From Bacillota bacterium (GTDB lineage: Bacteria; Bacillota; Clostridia; Oscillospirales; Oscillospiraceae): a DNA stretch of 64,000 nucleotides. This document shows positions 37,031-46,217 of the stretch, piece after piece. The notes beneath the pieces are model-generated. The model made no database searches. It was not told the DNA's origin and saw only the letters and a program-made list of their open reading frames with translations. The stretch spans positions 62,001-126,000 of the forward strand of contig JAQYLT010000078.1 in the NCBI GenBank assembly GCA_028719885.1, given 5' to 3'. Made by a program: the position numbers and the translations under genes. Position 1 is the first letter of the stretch. The number at the start of each line of letters is the position of its first letter.

Positions 37031-37675
37031 ATGGAACGAATCAGGGAAGAATGGGAAGCCTTCAAGGCGCTGTCCTTTCGAAAGAAGCTGGAGCACATCT
37101 GGCTGTACTACAAATGGGGGATTATTGTGGCGGTGGCTGTCGTCTGCATCCTCATCTCCATCGCCGGAACCGTAAAAGAAAACAACAGGCAGACCCTGAT
37201 CTCCGGCATTTTCATCAACAATTCCACCTCCTCCCAGGGCTACACCCATCTGAAAGAGGGCTACTGGGAGTACTGCGGCGGAAATCCGGAGCAGAAAGTG
37301 GAGCTGATCACCGGGCGGTACATCGATTTTGATGCCGAAACCCTCTCCCAGGAGGACGCGGCGGCCTTTATGATCGTGGCCAGCATGATCGCGGCGGAGT
37401 CCCTGGATTATATCATCACCGATGAGGCCTCTCTGGACGATTTTGAGGAGCAGGAGGTGGTGCTGGATCTGCGGGAGCTGCTGCCGGAGGAAACCCTGGC
37501 CCGGTGGGATACCGTGGAACGCGGCGGCGCCGTCCTGGCCCTGCGGCTGGAGAACACGGCCTTCGCCCGGGAATATTCCCTTTCCGCCGAAAACAGCTGC
37601 ATCCTGGTGGTGCCCAATGCCCAGAATAAGGAAAATATCCTCCAGTTTTTAGATTATTTGATGGAGGAACCTTGA
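37031..37675 (+). CDS. Hypothetical single-pass membrane protein, start of FHA/vWA module
   Basis: 214 residues from ATG 37031 (GGGGGGAAAA upstream); longer frames read back through the repeat. Basic cytoplasmic start, membrane segment at ~31-50 (WGIIVAVAVVCILISIAGTV), then an extracytoplasmic acidic domain. The domain resembles clostridial proteins found near FHA genes but has no named family I recognise. The next gene starts 70 bases later behind its own promoter on the same strand. Confidence 0.65.
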   Translation: MERIREEWEAFKALSFRKKLEHIWLYYKWGIIVAVAVVCILISIAGTVKENNRQTLISGIFINNSTSSQGYTHLKEGYWEYCGGNPEQKVELITGRYIDFDAETLSQEDAAAFMIVASMIAAESLDYIITDEASLDDFEEQEVVLDLRELLPEETLARWDTVERGGAVLALRLENTAFAREYSLSAENSCILVVPNAQNKENILQFLDYLMEEP

Positions 37676-37700
37676 TTCCCCAGGTGGGGTATGGTATGAT
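37672..37700 (+). promoter_or_regulatory. Promoter before the serine protease gene
   Basis: TTGATT (overlapping the previous stop codon), 17 bases, TATGAT, then a 45-base leader to AGGAGG and the TTG start. Confidence 0.6.
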
Positions 37701-37745
37701 GGAATGTACTTATCCGGGAGCTGTCCCCTCAGGAGGTGGAACCAT

Positions 37746-38738
37746 TTGAAACGAATCCTCTGCCTGCTGCTGGCCCTGGGCCTTTGCCTTCTGATGGTTC
37801 CCTCTGTCCGGGCAGAGACGGAGCAGGTTCCCCAGGCGGTAGAGCAGGTCCGTCAGAGCCTGGTGCATCTTTACGGCATTGGCACCGACTCCGAAACCGG
37901 CCAACAGTCCCGGTGGACGGGCACCGGCTTCGCGGTGGGCATCGCCGGTGAGGACTCGGACATTTTCCTCACCAACTGGCATGTGGCCACGGGAAGCGGA
38001 AAATACGCCGACGATCAGGTGGAGCTGTGGCTATTAAAGGATGATGCCAAATTCGGCCCCGACCAGCGGCCCCTCACCGGCTGCGCCGTGAAGTGCCGGG
38101 TGCTCATCACCACCGATGGCTATCCGGACGTGGCCGTGATTCAGGCCCTGGCCCCGGTCTCCGGCTGCAAGGCGCTGCCCCTGCTGTCCTCCCGCCGGGT
38201 ATCGGACGGTACAACCGTATACGCCCTGGGCTTTCCGGGGCTGAAGGCCATTCAGAACTCCGGGCCGGAGGACGCAGCCATCAACTGCGGCCAGGTTCAG
38301 GACCATCTGATCATGACCCGGGCAGGGGGCTCCCAGGCGGTCATCCACAGCGCCGCCATTGAGCATGGCTTTTCCGGCGGTCCTCTGGTGGATGAGCGGG
38401 GCGTGGTGGTGGCCCAGAACGCCTACGGCTTTGAGCAGGACGTTTCCACCGATCTATTTTGCGCGGTTTACATCGATTACGGCATGAAGCTGCTGGACCA
38501 GCTGAACATTTCCTACACCATCGCCGATGGCCCCTCCCGGATTACGGTACTGATGGCCAATCTGCTGCACATGCCGGACATCAGCCCCATCCTGGCGGCG
38601 ATTCTTTTCGCCCTGGCATTGGCGCTGGTGCTTGGCTTTATCCTGTATTTCATCAAAACCGCAAAACAGGCCCAGGCGGAGCTTCGGCAATGGCTGGCCC
38701 GGAGGCGGGAAAAGAAGGAGGATGCCCATGAAGATTGA
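37746..38738 (+). CDS. Membrane-anchored trypsin-like serine protease
   Basis: 331 residues from TTG 37746, nine bases after AGGAGG. Signal peptide at ~1-23 (LLLALGLCLLMVPSVRA). The S1C/trypsin fold has a full triad: His in LTNWHVATG, Asp in YPDVAVIQA, Ser in EHGFSGGPLVDE. After it comes a membrane segment (ILAAILFALALALVLGFILYF) and a basic cytoplasmic tail (RRREKKEDAHED). It lacks a PDZ domain, unlike HtrA. First gene of the tight protease-FHA-vWA-pseudokinase operon; overlaps the next gene by 11 bases. Confidence 0.85.
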   Translation: MKRILCLLLALGLCLLMVPSVRAETEQVPQAVEQVRQSLVHLYGIGTDSETGQQSRWTGTGFAVGIAGEDSDIFLTNWHVATGSGKYADDQVELWLLKDDAKFGPDQRPLTGCAVKCRVLITTDGYPDVAVIQALAPVSGCKALPLLSSRRVSDGTTVYALGFPGLKAIQNSGPEDAAINCGQVQDHLIMTRAGGSQAVIHSAAIEHGFSGGPLVDERGVVVAQNAYGFEQDVSTDLFCAVYIDYGMKLLDQLNISYTIADGPSRITVLMANLLHMPDISPILAAILFALALALVLGFILYFIKTAKQAQAELRQWLARRREKKEDAHED

Positions 38739-39195
38739 GCGCTGCCCCCAGGGGCATTTTTTCGATGCTCACCGGTATGCTGCCTGTCCCCTCTGTTCCG
38801 GGGCGCAGGAGCAGGAACCGGAACCGGCGCTTCCCCAATATCCCACAGTGGGCTGGGTGGTCTGCACCCAGGAGCCCTGGCGGGGGCGGGATTTCCGGCT
38901 CCACAGCGGCTACAACCTTCTGGGCAGCGGCCCTCAGGCGGATGTGTGCATCCCCTGGGACACCCTGCTATCCCCGTCAGGGGATGCCATCATCTGCTAC
39001 GATCAGGAACTGAAGCTGTTTTCCTTTGGGCCCCGGGGCGGAGGGCTGCCGGTGCGGGTCAACGGGAAAATGGTCATGGATGCGGTGATTTTGAATCCCG
39101 GTGACCGGCTCACCGTGGGCGACACCGCCCTGCTGTTTGTCCCCCTTTGCGGAAAGGATTTCCGCTGGGAGGTATCCGAAAAGAGAGAGGATTGA
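38728..39195 (+). CDS. Zinc-ribbon FHA-domain protein
   Basis: 155 residues from ATG 38728 (AAGGAGG six bases upstream). Residues ~5-25 carry CPQGH and CPLCSG, a metal-binding ribbon. An FHA-like fold follows at ~50-140 (GYNLLGSGPQADVCIPWDT, GRLTVGD-type strand VILNPGDRLTVGDTALLF). FHA domains bind phosphothreonine peptides, but the canonical GR...SxxH residues are degraded here, so phosphopeptide binding is uncertain. It is cytoplasmic and could interact with the vWA-FHA protein or the pseudokinase encoded next. Confidence 0.7.
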   Translation: MKIERCPQGHFFDAHRYAACPLCSGAQEQEPEPALPQYPTVGWVVCTQEPWRGRDFRLHSGYNLLGSGPQADVCIPWDTLLSPSGDAIICYDQELKLFSFGPRGGGLPVRVNGKMVMDAVILNPGDRLTVGDTALLFVPLCGKDFRWEVSEKRED

Positions 39196-39205
39196 GGTAG
39201 ACATC

Positions 39206-40906
39206 ATGAAACGAGGATTTGCAATTTTTCTGTGCCTGGCCCTGTTGGCAGCACTGACCATTCCCGCAGCGGCGGAGCAGCAGGCCAAATTCCTGCATCC
39301 CATGGAGAAAACCCAGGGCAATACCCTGTATCTGGCAGGTGCGCCCCTGGAGGGCGGCACAGTCACCGTCACTGCCAACGGTCAGAGCGCGTCCTGCACC
39401 GTCACCACCGTTCAGGACGCGGCGCTTCCCGTCACCTACTACTGCATGGTGGACCAGTCCAGCTCCTTCAGCGATTCCCAGAAGAAGCAGCAGAAGCAGG
39501 CCCTCACCGCCCTGAGCGATACCCTGCGTCCCATAGACAGCATGGTGCTCATGCTCATGGGGGAGACCGTGACCTACGGCGACCCCCTCACCACCCAGGA
39601 GGCACGGCAGCAGGCAATTGAACAGGCCTGCGTCTACTCCGCCCGGTTTACCGATCTGAATGCCTCCATCGTCTCCGTGGTGGAGCGGGTGGCGGCCAGC
39701 CAGGATAACGGCAGCCTGAGCTGCATTCTGCTCATTACCGACGGCTTGGACAATGCCCATGTGGCCGTAAGCCAGGAGCAGGTGTTCCAGTCCATCCAGT
39801 CCAGCGGCCTCAGCTTCTGCACCCTGTCCGTGGTGGACCCCTGGGCAGAGAGCTTTGCCCAGAACAACGCCGCCCGGATGGAGGAATACGCCGCTCAATC
39901 TCTTGGCGGAGTGAGTGTGATTCCCTCCCGGAATTACGACTCCCCCACCTGCGTGGAGGATTCCGTGGGAGAAATTGTGGATAAAATTCTCTCCGGCTCT
40001 GTGATGCAGCTGGAGCTGGACCGGCTTCCCGCCACCGGAAACGATGTGGAGCTGGAAGTGACCTGGACCAAGGAGGGGACAAAGGTCTCTGAAAAGCGGA
40101 GCCTGGAGGCCTCCCTGATTCCGGCGCCCACGGAAGCACCCCAGCCCGAAACCACCGAAGCCACCCAGCCCGAGACCACCGAGGCTACCCAGCCGGAGAC
40201 CACGGAAGCCACCGTGCCCGAAACCACCCAGGTCATCGTCCCCGAAACCACCCAGATGACCATTCCCAGAGCCGCCCAGGCTGCGGAGCCCAGCGAACCC
40301 TCCGGCGGCTCCGGAAATCTGATTCTCTTCCTGGTACTGGCAGGCTTTGTGGTAGTCGCCGTCCTGGCGATCCTGGCCATTGTGCTGTGGCGCAAGCAGC
40401 AGGAGCTGGAGCAGCAGGAGGAACCGGAGCCGGAGGATTTCCTGCCCACGCCATCCTTTGAAGAGGAAAAGGGGGACTTCCCCAGCCTGTCGGAGCTGAA
40501 AAAGCGGCTGGACTTCAAGTCGGAGCCCGTTCCGGACGTCCCCATCCCCGATCTGAAAATCTCCCCGGTGAAAGTGGACAACACCCCCGGCTGCCGGGTG
40601 CGGCTGGTGCCGGAGAATCATCCGGAGGGAGCCACGGAGTTCACCATCGGCATCAACGAAAGCGTGACCCTGGGCCGGAACCAGCGGTCCGACATCGTGC
40701 TGAACGAAACGGACCGGGCCCTGTCCAGCCTGCACTTCGAGCTGCAGTGGGACAGCCGGACCCTGTATCTGCGGGACCGGAAATCCACCAACGGCACGGC
40801 TCTGAACGGCGTTCCCCTGCGGCCTGAGGTTTGGGTCCGGGTAGAGAAGAAAGCCGTGATTCAGGCGGGCTCCACCCGGTACACCGTGGTGGCGGAAAAA
40901 AAATAA
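39206..40906 (+). CDS. Secreted vWA domain - TM - cytoplasmic FHA domain protein
   Basis: 566 residues from ATG 39206. Signal peptide ~1-23; extracellular von Willebrand A domain with MIDAS Asp83-Gln-Ser85-Ser-Ser87 and LLITDGLDNAH; Thr/Pro/Glu stalk with three ATQPETTE-type repeats; membrane segment (LILFLVLAGFVVVAVLAILA); acidic linker; C-terminal FHA with VTLGRNQRSDIVL, SSLHFELQ and STNGTALNG, all key residues present. The topology links an outside ligand-binding module to an inside phosphothreonine reader. Part of a five-gene module. Confidence 0.85.
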   Translation: MKRGFAIFLCLALLAALTIPAAAEQQAKFLHPMEKTQGNTLYLAGAPLEGGTVTVTANGQSASCTVTTVQDAALPVTYYCMVDQSSSFSDSQKKQQKQALTALSDTLRPIDSMVLMLMGETVTYGDPLTTQEARQQAIEQACVYSARFTDLNASIVSVVERVAASQDNGSLSCILLITDGLDNAHVAVSQEQVFQSIQSSGLSFCTLSVVDPWAESFAQNNAARMEEYAAQSLGGVSVIPSRNYDSPTCVEDSVGEIVDKILSGSVMQLELDRLPATGNDVELEVTWTKEGTKVSEKRSLEASLIPAPTEAPQPETTEATQPETTEATQPETTEATVPETTQVIVPETTQMTIPRAAQAAEPSEPSGGSGNLILFLVLAGFVVVAVLAILAIVLWRKQQELEQQEEPEPEDFLPTPSFEEEKGDFPSLSELKKRLDFKSEPVPDVPIPDLKISPVKVDNTPGCRVRLVPENHPEGATEFTIGINESVTLGRNQRSDIVLNETDRALSSLHFELQWDSRTLYLRDRKSTNGTALNGVPLRPEVWVRVEKKAVIQAGSTRYTVVAEKK

Positions 40907-40930
40907 CCGCCCGGAAGAAAGGGAGGCTCT

Positions 40931-41467
40931 ATGGAACAGATTTACTGCATGAACTGCCTGCGCCAGACCCCGGCCTACCCCTGCCCGCTGTGCGGTTACG
41001 ATCCGTCGGATGCGCCCCAGGTCACGCAGGCCCTGGAGCAGAGCATCCTCCACGGCCGCTACCTCACCGGGCGGGCCCTGGAGAAAAACAATTTTGAAAT
41101 CGTCTACCGGGGGCTGGACCTGTCCCAAAACAAGCCCGTGACCATCTGGGAATTTTTCCCCGCCGCCCAGGCTTCCCGGCAGCAGGATGGGAGCCTGTCC
41201 TGGGCCACCCCGCTGACGGAGGACCCGGAGGCCATCCTGGCGCGGGTGCGGCAGCGCATTCCCCAGGCCGCCATTGCGGACAGCTTCTCGGAAAACGGCA
41301 CGGTTTACATCGTCTGCAAGCCCGCCCCGGCCCGGCCTCTTCCTCCGGCGCAGCCAAAGAAAAAGGAGAGTGAGTGGCTGCCCCCGGTCCTGGCACTGCT
41401 GTTTCTCTGCCTGGTCGTTCTCACCGGAGTGGCCCTGTGGTGGGGCTTCGGAAGCCTTTTGCTGTAA
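40931..41467 (+). CDS. Zinc-ribbon pseudokinase N-lobe with C-terminal membrane anchor
   Basis: 178 residues. CMNCL...CPLCGYDP is the N-terminal zinc ribbon of clostridial Ser/Thr kinases; ILHGRYLTGRALEKNNFEIV then matches the kinase N-lobe, but the glycine loop is lost and the catalytic lysine of the usual IKEYFP motif is Trp73 (TIWEFFP). After ~residue 115 the kinase ends: no HRD or DFG. A Pro/Lys linker and a membrane segment (LALLFLCLVVLTGVALWWGF) finish the protein. Ribosome site GGGAGG five bases upstream. Likely a binding partner for the FHA proteins rather than an enzyme. Confidence 0.75.
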   Translation: MEQIYCMNCLRQTPAYPCPLCGYDPSDAPQVTQALEQSILHGRYLTGRALEKNNFEIVYRGLDLSQNKPVTIWEFFPAAQASRQQDGSLSWATPLTEDPEAILARVRQRIPQAAIADSFSENGTVYIVCKPAPARPLPPAQPKKKESEWLPPVLALLFLCLVVLTGVALWWGFGSLLL

Positions 41468-41492
41468 AGCATCCTTGCCCCCGACGATATTA

Positions 41493-41536
41493 CAAAAACA
41501 CCGCATTCCATCCTCGGAGTGCGGTGTTGTGTTTTG
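41493..41536 (+). terminator. Terminator of the FHA/vWA module
   Basis: ACACCGCATTCC and GGAGTGCGGTGTT pair around a short loop and are followed by GTGTTTTGTG. Confidence 0.7.
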
Positions 41537-41573
41537 TGCGGGCTGCCGGCATAAGATGTGTTTCCCCAATTTT

Positions 41574-41711
41574 CGTAGGGAACAATTTATCCGTTCCGCC
41601 TTGGTAACAGATATACCGGGGTATATTGAATGGAAAAATGATGGTTCTTTTCGATTCGCCGAACCCTGGTGGATAATGAACCTTTCGGAACGCATAAATG
41701 CGTTCTCTACG
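41574..41711 (+). repeat. Hairpin-ended dispersed element (forward)
   Basis: Left end 41574-41598 has a decayed stem (GGAACAATTTATCCGTTCC); right inverted hairpin 41687-41711 (GGAACGC/GCGTTCT). Internal GGTAACAG, TTGAATGG and CGAACCCTGGTGGATAATGA follow the family order. It takes up most of the 337-base gap. Confidence 0.75.
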
Positions 41712-41804
41712 GACAAATACCGTTCATCCGCTAAAGAATAATTATGCTGAATAAAGCCAATAACCAAAGTTATTTGTATGCTTCGGCAGGGGATTTCTCG
41801 CCCG

Positions 41805-43442
41805 TTATTTCCCGGCCAGAAGCATATAGGCCTCGTAGGGGCGAAGTACCGGAGCGGCATCGGGGTAATTGGAAATCAGGCATTGGGCATTTTCAAAGCC
41901 GGCGGGGCAGTCAAATTTCTGCTCCTCGTCGGTGAAATTGCAGACCACCAGCAGCCGGGAAGTCTCATCCTCCCGGATATAGGCAAATACCTGCTCATCC
42001 TCCGGGGCCAGCAGGGTAAAATCACCATGGCTGATCACCGGGGTGGTTTTCCGCAGCCGAATCAGCTTCTGATAGTAATGGAACACGGAATCCGGATCCG
42101 CCAGCTCCGCCTTGGCGTTGATCTGCCGGTAGTTGGGGTTCACCGGCAGCCAGGGCGTTCCCGTGGTGAAGCCGGCGTTGGGGGAATCGTCCCACTGCAT
42201 CGGGGTTCTTGCATTGTCCCGGCCCCGGGCGTAGATGGATTCCATCACATCCTCCTGAGCATAGCCCTTGGCGGTGCGTTCGGCATAGAGGTTGTGAATC
42301 TCCAAATCTACATATTCCTCTAACTTCAGCCGGACATTGGTCATGCCCAGCTCCTCCCCCTGGAAGATATAGGGGGTGCCCTCCAGCCCATGCAGCATGG
42401 TGGCCAGCATTTTGGCGGACTCCACCCGATACACCTTGTCATTTCCCCAACGGGAGACAATCCGGGGCAGGTCATGGTTATTGAGGAACAGGCTGTTCCA
42501 TCCTTTTCCATGGAGGCCGTTCTGCCAGCGGGCCATGCAGCGCTTCAAATCCGGCAGGTACAGCTTCGTCAAATCCCATTTTTCTTTCCCCGGTTGCTGG
42601 TCCAGGCCGATGTGCTCAAACTGGAACACCATGGACAGCTCGGAACAATCCGGGGCGCTGTACAGCTTGGCCCGCTCCACATCCGCGCCCCAGGCCTCGC
42701 CCACAGTGACCAGCCCCACCTCGGGGAAGGCGTTGGCGGACAGCTCCCGCAGGAATTCATGGAGCTTGGGTCCGTTGCCGGTGACCTGCAAATCCGGGTC
42801 CTTGCCGATCTGGTCGATCACATCCAGCCGGAAGCCCTCCACGCCCTTGTCCACCCAGAAGCGAATGGATTTGTAAAGCTCGGCGCGCATGTCGGGATTC
42901 TCCCAGTTCAGGTCCGGCTGCTCCGGGGCGAACTGATGGAAATAGTACTGCCCCAGCTCAGGAACATAGGTCCAGGCCGGTCCGCCGAAGCAGGCCTTCA
43001 TCTCATTGGGGGGCGTGCTGCCGTCGCCGTCTTTCCAGAGGAAATAATCGTGGTAGGGATTGTCCCGGCTCTTTTTGGCCTCCAGGAACCAGGGATGCTG
43101 GCTGGAGCAATGGTTCAGCACCAAATCCAGAATGATGGAAATGCCCCGTTTTTTTGCTTCGGCAATCAGGGTGTCCATGTCCTCCATGGTGCCGAAGATG
43201 GGGTCAATGGCACAGTAATCGGAGATGTCGTAGCCGTTGTCCACCTGGGGGGAGGCGCACACCGGGGACATCCAGATGCCGTCAATGCCCAGCTCCTGCA
43301 GATAGTCCAGCCGGGAGATGATGCCCCGCAAATCGCCGGTGCCGCTGCCGGTGGTATCCTGAAAGCTCTTGGGGTAAATCTGATAGAACACCGCCGACTG
43401 CCACCAGCCCCAGCGGGTTTTGTCCAATAAAATCTGCTCCAT
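41805..43442 (-). CDS. GH13 alpha-glucosidase / oligo-1,6-glucosidase
   Basis: About 545 residues. (beta/alpha)8 barrel with SAVFYQIYPKSF, nucleophile Asp in GFRLDVID, acid/base Glu in TVGEAWG and transition-state Asp in LFLNNHDLPRIVSRWG. Cleaves terminal alpha-1,6 or alpha-1,4 bonds of malto-oligosaccharides in the cytoplasm. I prefer ATG 43442 (AGGCAGGA upstream); ATG 43463 overlaps the upstream stop as ATGA and is the alternative. Last gene of the glucan operon after the debranching enzyme and PHP gene. Confidence 0.92.
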   Translation of the reverse strand: MEQILLDKTRWGWWQSAVFYQIYPKSFQDTTGSGTGDLRGIISRLDYLQELGIDGIWMSPVCASPQVDNGYDISDYCAIDPIFGTMEDMDTLIAEAKKRGISIILDLVLNHCSSQHPWFLEAKKSRDNPYHDYFLWKDGDGSTPPNEMKACFGGPAWTYVPELGQYYFHQFAPEQPDLNWENPDMRAELYKSIRFWVDKGVEGFRLDVIDQIGKDPDLQVTGNGPKLHEFLRELSANAFPEVGLVTVGEAWGADVERAKLYSAPDCSELSMVFQFEHIGLDQQPGKEKWDLTKLYLPDLKRCMARWQNGLHGKGWNSLFLNNHDLPRIVSRWGNDKVYRVESAKMLATMLHGLEGTPYIFQGEELGMTNVRLKLEEYVDLEIHNLYAERTAKGYAQEDVMESIYARGRDNARTPMQWDDSPNAGFTTGTPWLPVNPNYRQINAKAELADPDSVFHYYQKLIRLRKTTPVISHGDFTLLAPEDEQVFAYIREDETSRLLVVCNFTDEEQKFDCPAGFENAQCLISNYPDAAPVLRPYEAYMLLAGK

Positions 43443-43459
43443 GATCCATTCCTGCCTTT

Positions 43460-44236
43460 TCATTTGACGCAGTCTTCCAGCTCTTTGATCTTGTAGCCCA
43501 CGTCCTCCGGGCAATGGGCATCGGAGGATGTGACCAGGGGAACCTGATGCTTTTTCAGAATTCTCAGGAATTCCCCGTCAATTCCCAAAGGAGCGGTTTC
43601 GGGGCATCTTCTGGCGGCGCCGCTGTTCTGGTCGGCGTACATGCCGCTTTCCGACAGTGCCTGGGCCAAGCGCTCATAGTAATCCGTGAGCGGAAAGGAC
43701 GCCTTGTGCCCGAAGAGCTTAATGGTATCCGGATGGCCGATGCCATCAAAAACCCCGCTTTTTGCCAGGGAAACGGAATCCTCAAAATAGCTGCGGTAGA
43801 TTTTGTCCACATTGATTCCGTCCCAGAGCTCCGCGGTATGGTCAAAGGCGAAATTGTCCACGAAATGAACGCTTCCTAAAAGGAAATCCAGCCCAATGTC
43901 CCCGGTCTGTTTCTTTACAAATTCTTCCTGTCCCTTAAAATAGCAGACTTCCAATCCAAAAAGGATCTTCACCGGGAACCTCTGGCTTCGGACCTGCTCC
44001 ATCAGCCGGAGATACTCCTCCATTTTGTGCACCCCGGCTCTTGTGTGAAACCACTTATTCACGAAATCACTCCGGGCGCAAATGTCATCATACATGGGAA
44101 CGAACTCCTGGAATCGATAGCAATGCTCCAGCAGCCGAATTTCATCCAAGCCGGTGTCCACCGCCCGATTGACAAATTTTTCAATCCATTCCAGGGTATA
44201 GGGCCCCCGCTCAATGTGAATATGGCCGTCTACCAT
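43460..44236 (-). CDS. PHP-domain phosphatase (HisK-like)
   Basis: 258 residues. Metal-binding motifs DGHIHIE, RLLEHCY, GLEVCYF, LGSVHFVDN, GIGHPD and SSDAHCPED match the polymerase-and-histidinol-phosphatase fold with a trinuclear metal site. Many members are histidinol-phosphatases, but no histidine genes are nearby. It sits between debranching enzyme and alpha-glucosidase, so a sugar-phosphate or other phosphoester substrate is equally possible. It begins 15 bases after the debranching gene. Confidence 0.85.
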   Translation of the reverse strand: MVDGHIHIERGPYTLEWIEKFVNRAVDTGLDEIRLLEHCYRFQEFVPMYDDICARSDFVNKWFHTRAGVHKMEEYLRLMEQVRSQRFPVKILFGLEVCYFKGQEEFVKKQTGDIGLDFLLGSVHFVDNFAFDHTAELWDGINVDKIYRSYFEDSVSLAKSGVFDGIGHPDTIKLFGHKASFPLTDYYERLAQALSESGMYADQNSGAARRCPETAPLGIDGEFLRILKKHQVPLVTSSDAHCPEDVGYKIKELEDCVK

Positions 44237-44250
44237 GCTGATTCCTCCTA

Positions 44251-46194
44251 TCAGCCGTTCTTATCGATGGCCTCATAAACCCGGAGGATTTCCCCCACGC
44301 TCCAGGCCTGGGCGAAGCAGCCCTTGCCGGTGCTGGGGCAGAGGCCGTCGTAAATCTCCGGCAGCTGACCGGCGCAGCCCTCCCGCAGCATGGGCTCCAG
44401 AGCCGCCAGCTGGGCCCGGACATCTGCCTTGGCCTCGGGGGAATTGCCCCGGACCTTGAGATAGGCCAGATAGAAGGCCCCCAGGGGGAACACCCACACG
44501 GTGCCCTGGTGATAGGCCATGTCCCGGTTGACCTGGCTGCCGCCGTAGGTGCCCCGGAACTCCCGGTCAGAGGGCGCCAGGGTACGCAGGCCGCAGGGGG
44601 TGAAGAGGTTCTGCTCCACCGTGTGCAGCACGCTGCACTCCTGCTCATGGGTCAGCATGGTATAGGGCAGGCTCAGGGCCCAAATCTGATTGCAGCGCAG
44701 CTGTTCGTCCGCCGCCGTGCCGGAGAGCACATCCTTCAGATAGCCCTTGTCCTCCATATAGAATTTTTCCACAAAGGATTTCTTGACCTTTTCCGCCAAT
44801 TCGCCGTAGTCCTTCCCATCCAGGCCAAGTCTATGGGCGAATTCGTCCATGATTTTCAATGCGTTATACCAGTAGGCGTTGACCTCCACCGGCTTGCCAT
44901 GGCGAGGGGTGGGGAGAATGCCCTGGACGCACACATCCATCCAGGTGACCTGGTCGAAGCCCTCTCCGGCGTGAATCAGGCAGTCGGTATCCATGTAGAT
45001 GGCGTGGTGGGTGCCCTTGCGGTAGGCGGCAATGATTCGCTCCATGGTGGGATAGGCCTCCCGGACGAAGTCCCAGTTGCCGCTGCGGCGGACAAACTGC
45101 CACACGGAATCAATCAGCAGCAGGGCGGCGTCCACCGTATTATATACCGGCTCGTGGCCCCCCTCGGGGAAGAGGTTGGGCACCAGGCCGTCCTTTTCAT
45201 AGGCCAGGAAAGTTCTGAGAATGCTGGCGGCATCCACAAACCGCCCGGTGGCCAGGGCGCAGCCGGTGAGGGCAATCATAGTATCCCGGCCCCAGTCACT
45301 GAACAAAGGGTAGCCTGCCAGAATGGTCATGCCGTTGGTGGAAGCCCGCCGGACCACAAAGGCATCGGCGCTCACCGCCAGCTGACGGGCCACCGGGTCC
45401 CGGAAGCCGGCCCGGCTTTCCAGCTCGCCCTGATGGCGCAGCTGGGTGGTGAGAATTTCCTCTGCGGTGAGGAACTGCCGCCGGGCGGAGAAAATCACAT
45501 GGAATTCCGCAGTGCCCCCGGACTCCACGGTGACCTCTGCCACGCAGATGGAGGACACCACGCCCTGCCCCGGGCGGCCGTCCTTGGCATCCTCGGGATA
45601 GGACAGCCGCTGGCTGCGAACAGGGGTCTGCCGCAGGCTGCCGTTGGTGGTGATGTGCAGGGTATGGGGGCCGCAGCTGATCTTTCCGTTGTTGTAGCTG
45701 ATCTGGGGCTCAGTCTGTATGGCCTGCTCCTTGGGGCCGAACTTAACGAAAGGCTCCACGGTAAGCGTGCAGGCTGCCTTGGACTGATTTTCCACCTTAT
45801 AGATCACGGCGGTGGTATTCTGGCCATAGGTCATGGCCATGCTCCGGGTGACCCGGACGCCGCCGATGTGATAGCGCCAATGGGGGATATTGTCATAGAG
45901 GAAAAAGCTCAGATGGCGATATCCATCCTCCGCAGCAGTGCCGTCGGCGAATTCCTGGGTGGACAGAAAATAATCCTTTCCCTCCACGTTCAGTCGTTCA
46001 CCCATGCGGTGCACCAGGGTCACCCGCTCGTTGGGCGCCTTCACCGCGGAGATCAGCAAGCCCTGATCGCAGCGGTTGGCCGAATAAGCGGAGGTGAGGG
46101 AAGCGTAGCCGCCCAGGCCGTTGGTCAGCAGGAAGCAGTTTTCCTGACTGCGCTCCAGCGTTCGCATGTCCTGTTTGCCGTAAAGAAACCGCAT
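44251..46194 (-). CDS. Glycogen debranching enzyme (amylo-alpha-1,6-glucosidase)
   Basis: About 647 residues from ATG 46194, six bases after GGAGG. N-terminal GDE_N beta domain (ENCFLLTNGLGGYASLTSAY) and C-terminal (alpha/alpha)6 barrel with YPLFSDWGRDTMIALTGCAL, FPEGGHEPVYNTVDAALL and YGGSQVNRDMAYHQGTVWVF. It hydrolyses alpha-1,6 branches of glycogen-like glucan. First gene of a three-gene operon with a PHP phosphatase and a GH13 alpha-glucosidase; a 17-base palindrome lies in its leader. Confidence 0.92.
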   Translation of the reverse strand: MRFLYGKQDMRTLERSQENCFLLTNGLGGYASLTSAYSANRCDQGLLISAVKAPNERVTLVHRMGERLNVEGKDYFLSTQEFADGTAAEDGYRHLSFFLYDNIPHWRYHIGGVRVTRSMAMTYGQNTTAVIYKVENQSKAACTLTVEPFVKFGPKEQAIQTEPQISYNNGKISCGPHTLHITTNGSLRQTPVRSQRLSYPEDAKDGRPGQGVVSSICVAEVTVESGGTAEFHVIFSARRQFLTAEEILTTQLRHQGELESRAGFRDPVARQLAVSADAFVVRRASTNGMTILAGYPLFSDWGRDTMIALTGCALATGRFVDAASILRTFLAYEKDGLVPNLFPEGGHEPVYNTVDAALLLIDSVWQFVRRSGNWDFVREAYPTMERIIAAYRKGTHHAIYMDTDCLIHAGEGFDQVTWMDVCVQGILPTPRHGKPVEVNAYWYNALKIMDEFAHRLGLDGKDYGELAEKVKKSFVEKFYMEDKGYLKDVLSGTAADEQLRCNQIWALSLPYTMLTHEQECSVLHTVEQNLFTPCGLRTLAPSDREFRGTYGGSQVNRDMAYHQGTVWVFPLGAFYLAYLKVRGNSPEAKADVRAQLAALEPMLREGCAGQLPEIYDGLCPSTGKGCFAQAWSVGEILRVYEAIDKNG

Positions 46195-46217
46195 ACTATT
46201 CCTCCATCGCAATTGAT

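Noticed and set aside
39110..41860. A 916-codon open frame on the minus strand
   Set aside because: It lies antisense to the vWA-FHA and pseudokinase genes, which have ribosome sites and clear domains; its protein is low-complexity His/Gly/Leu-rich, typical of antisense frames in GC-rich genes.
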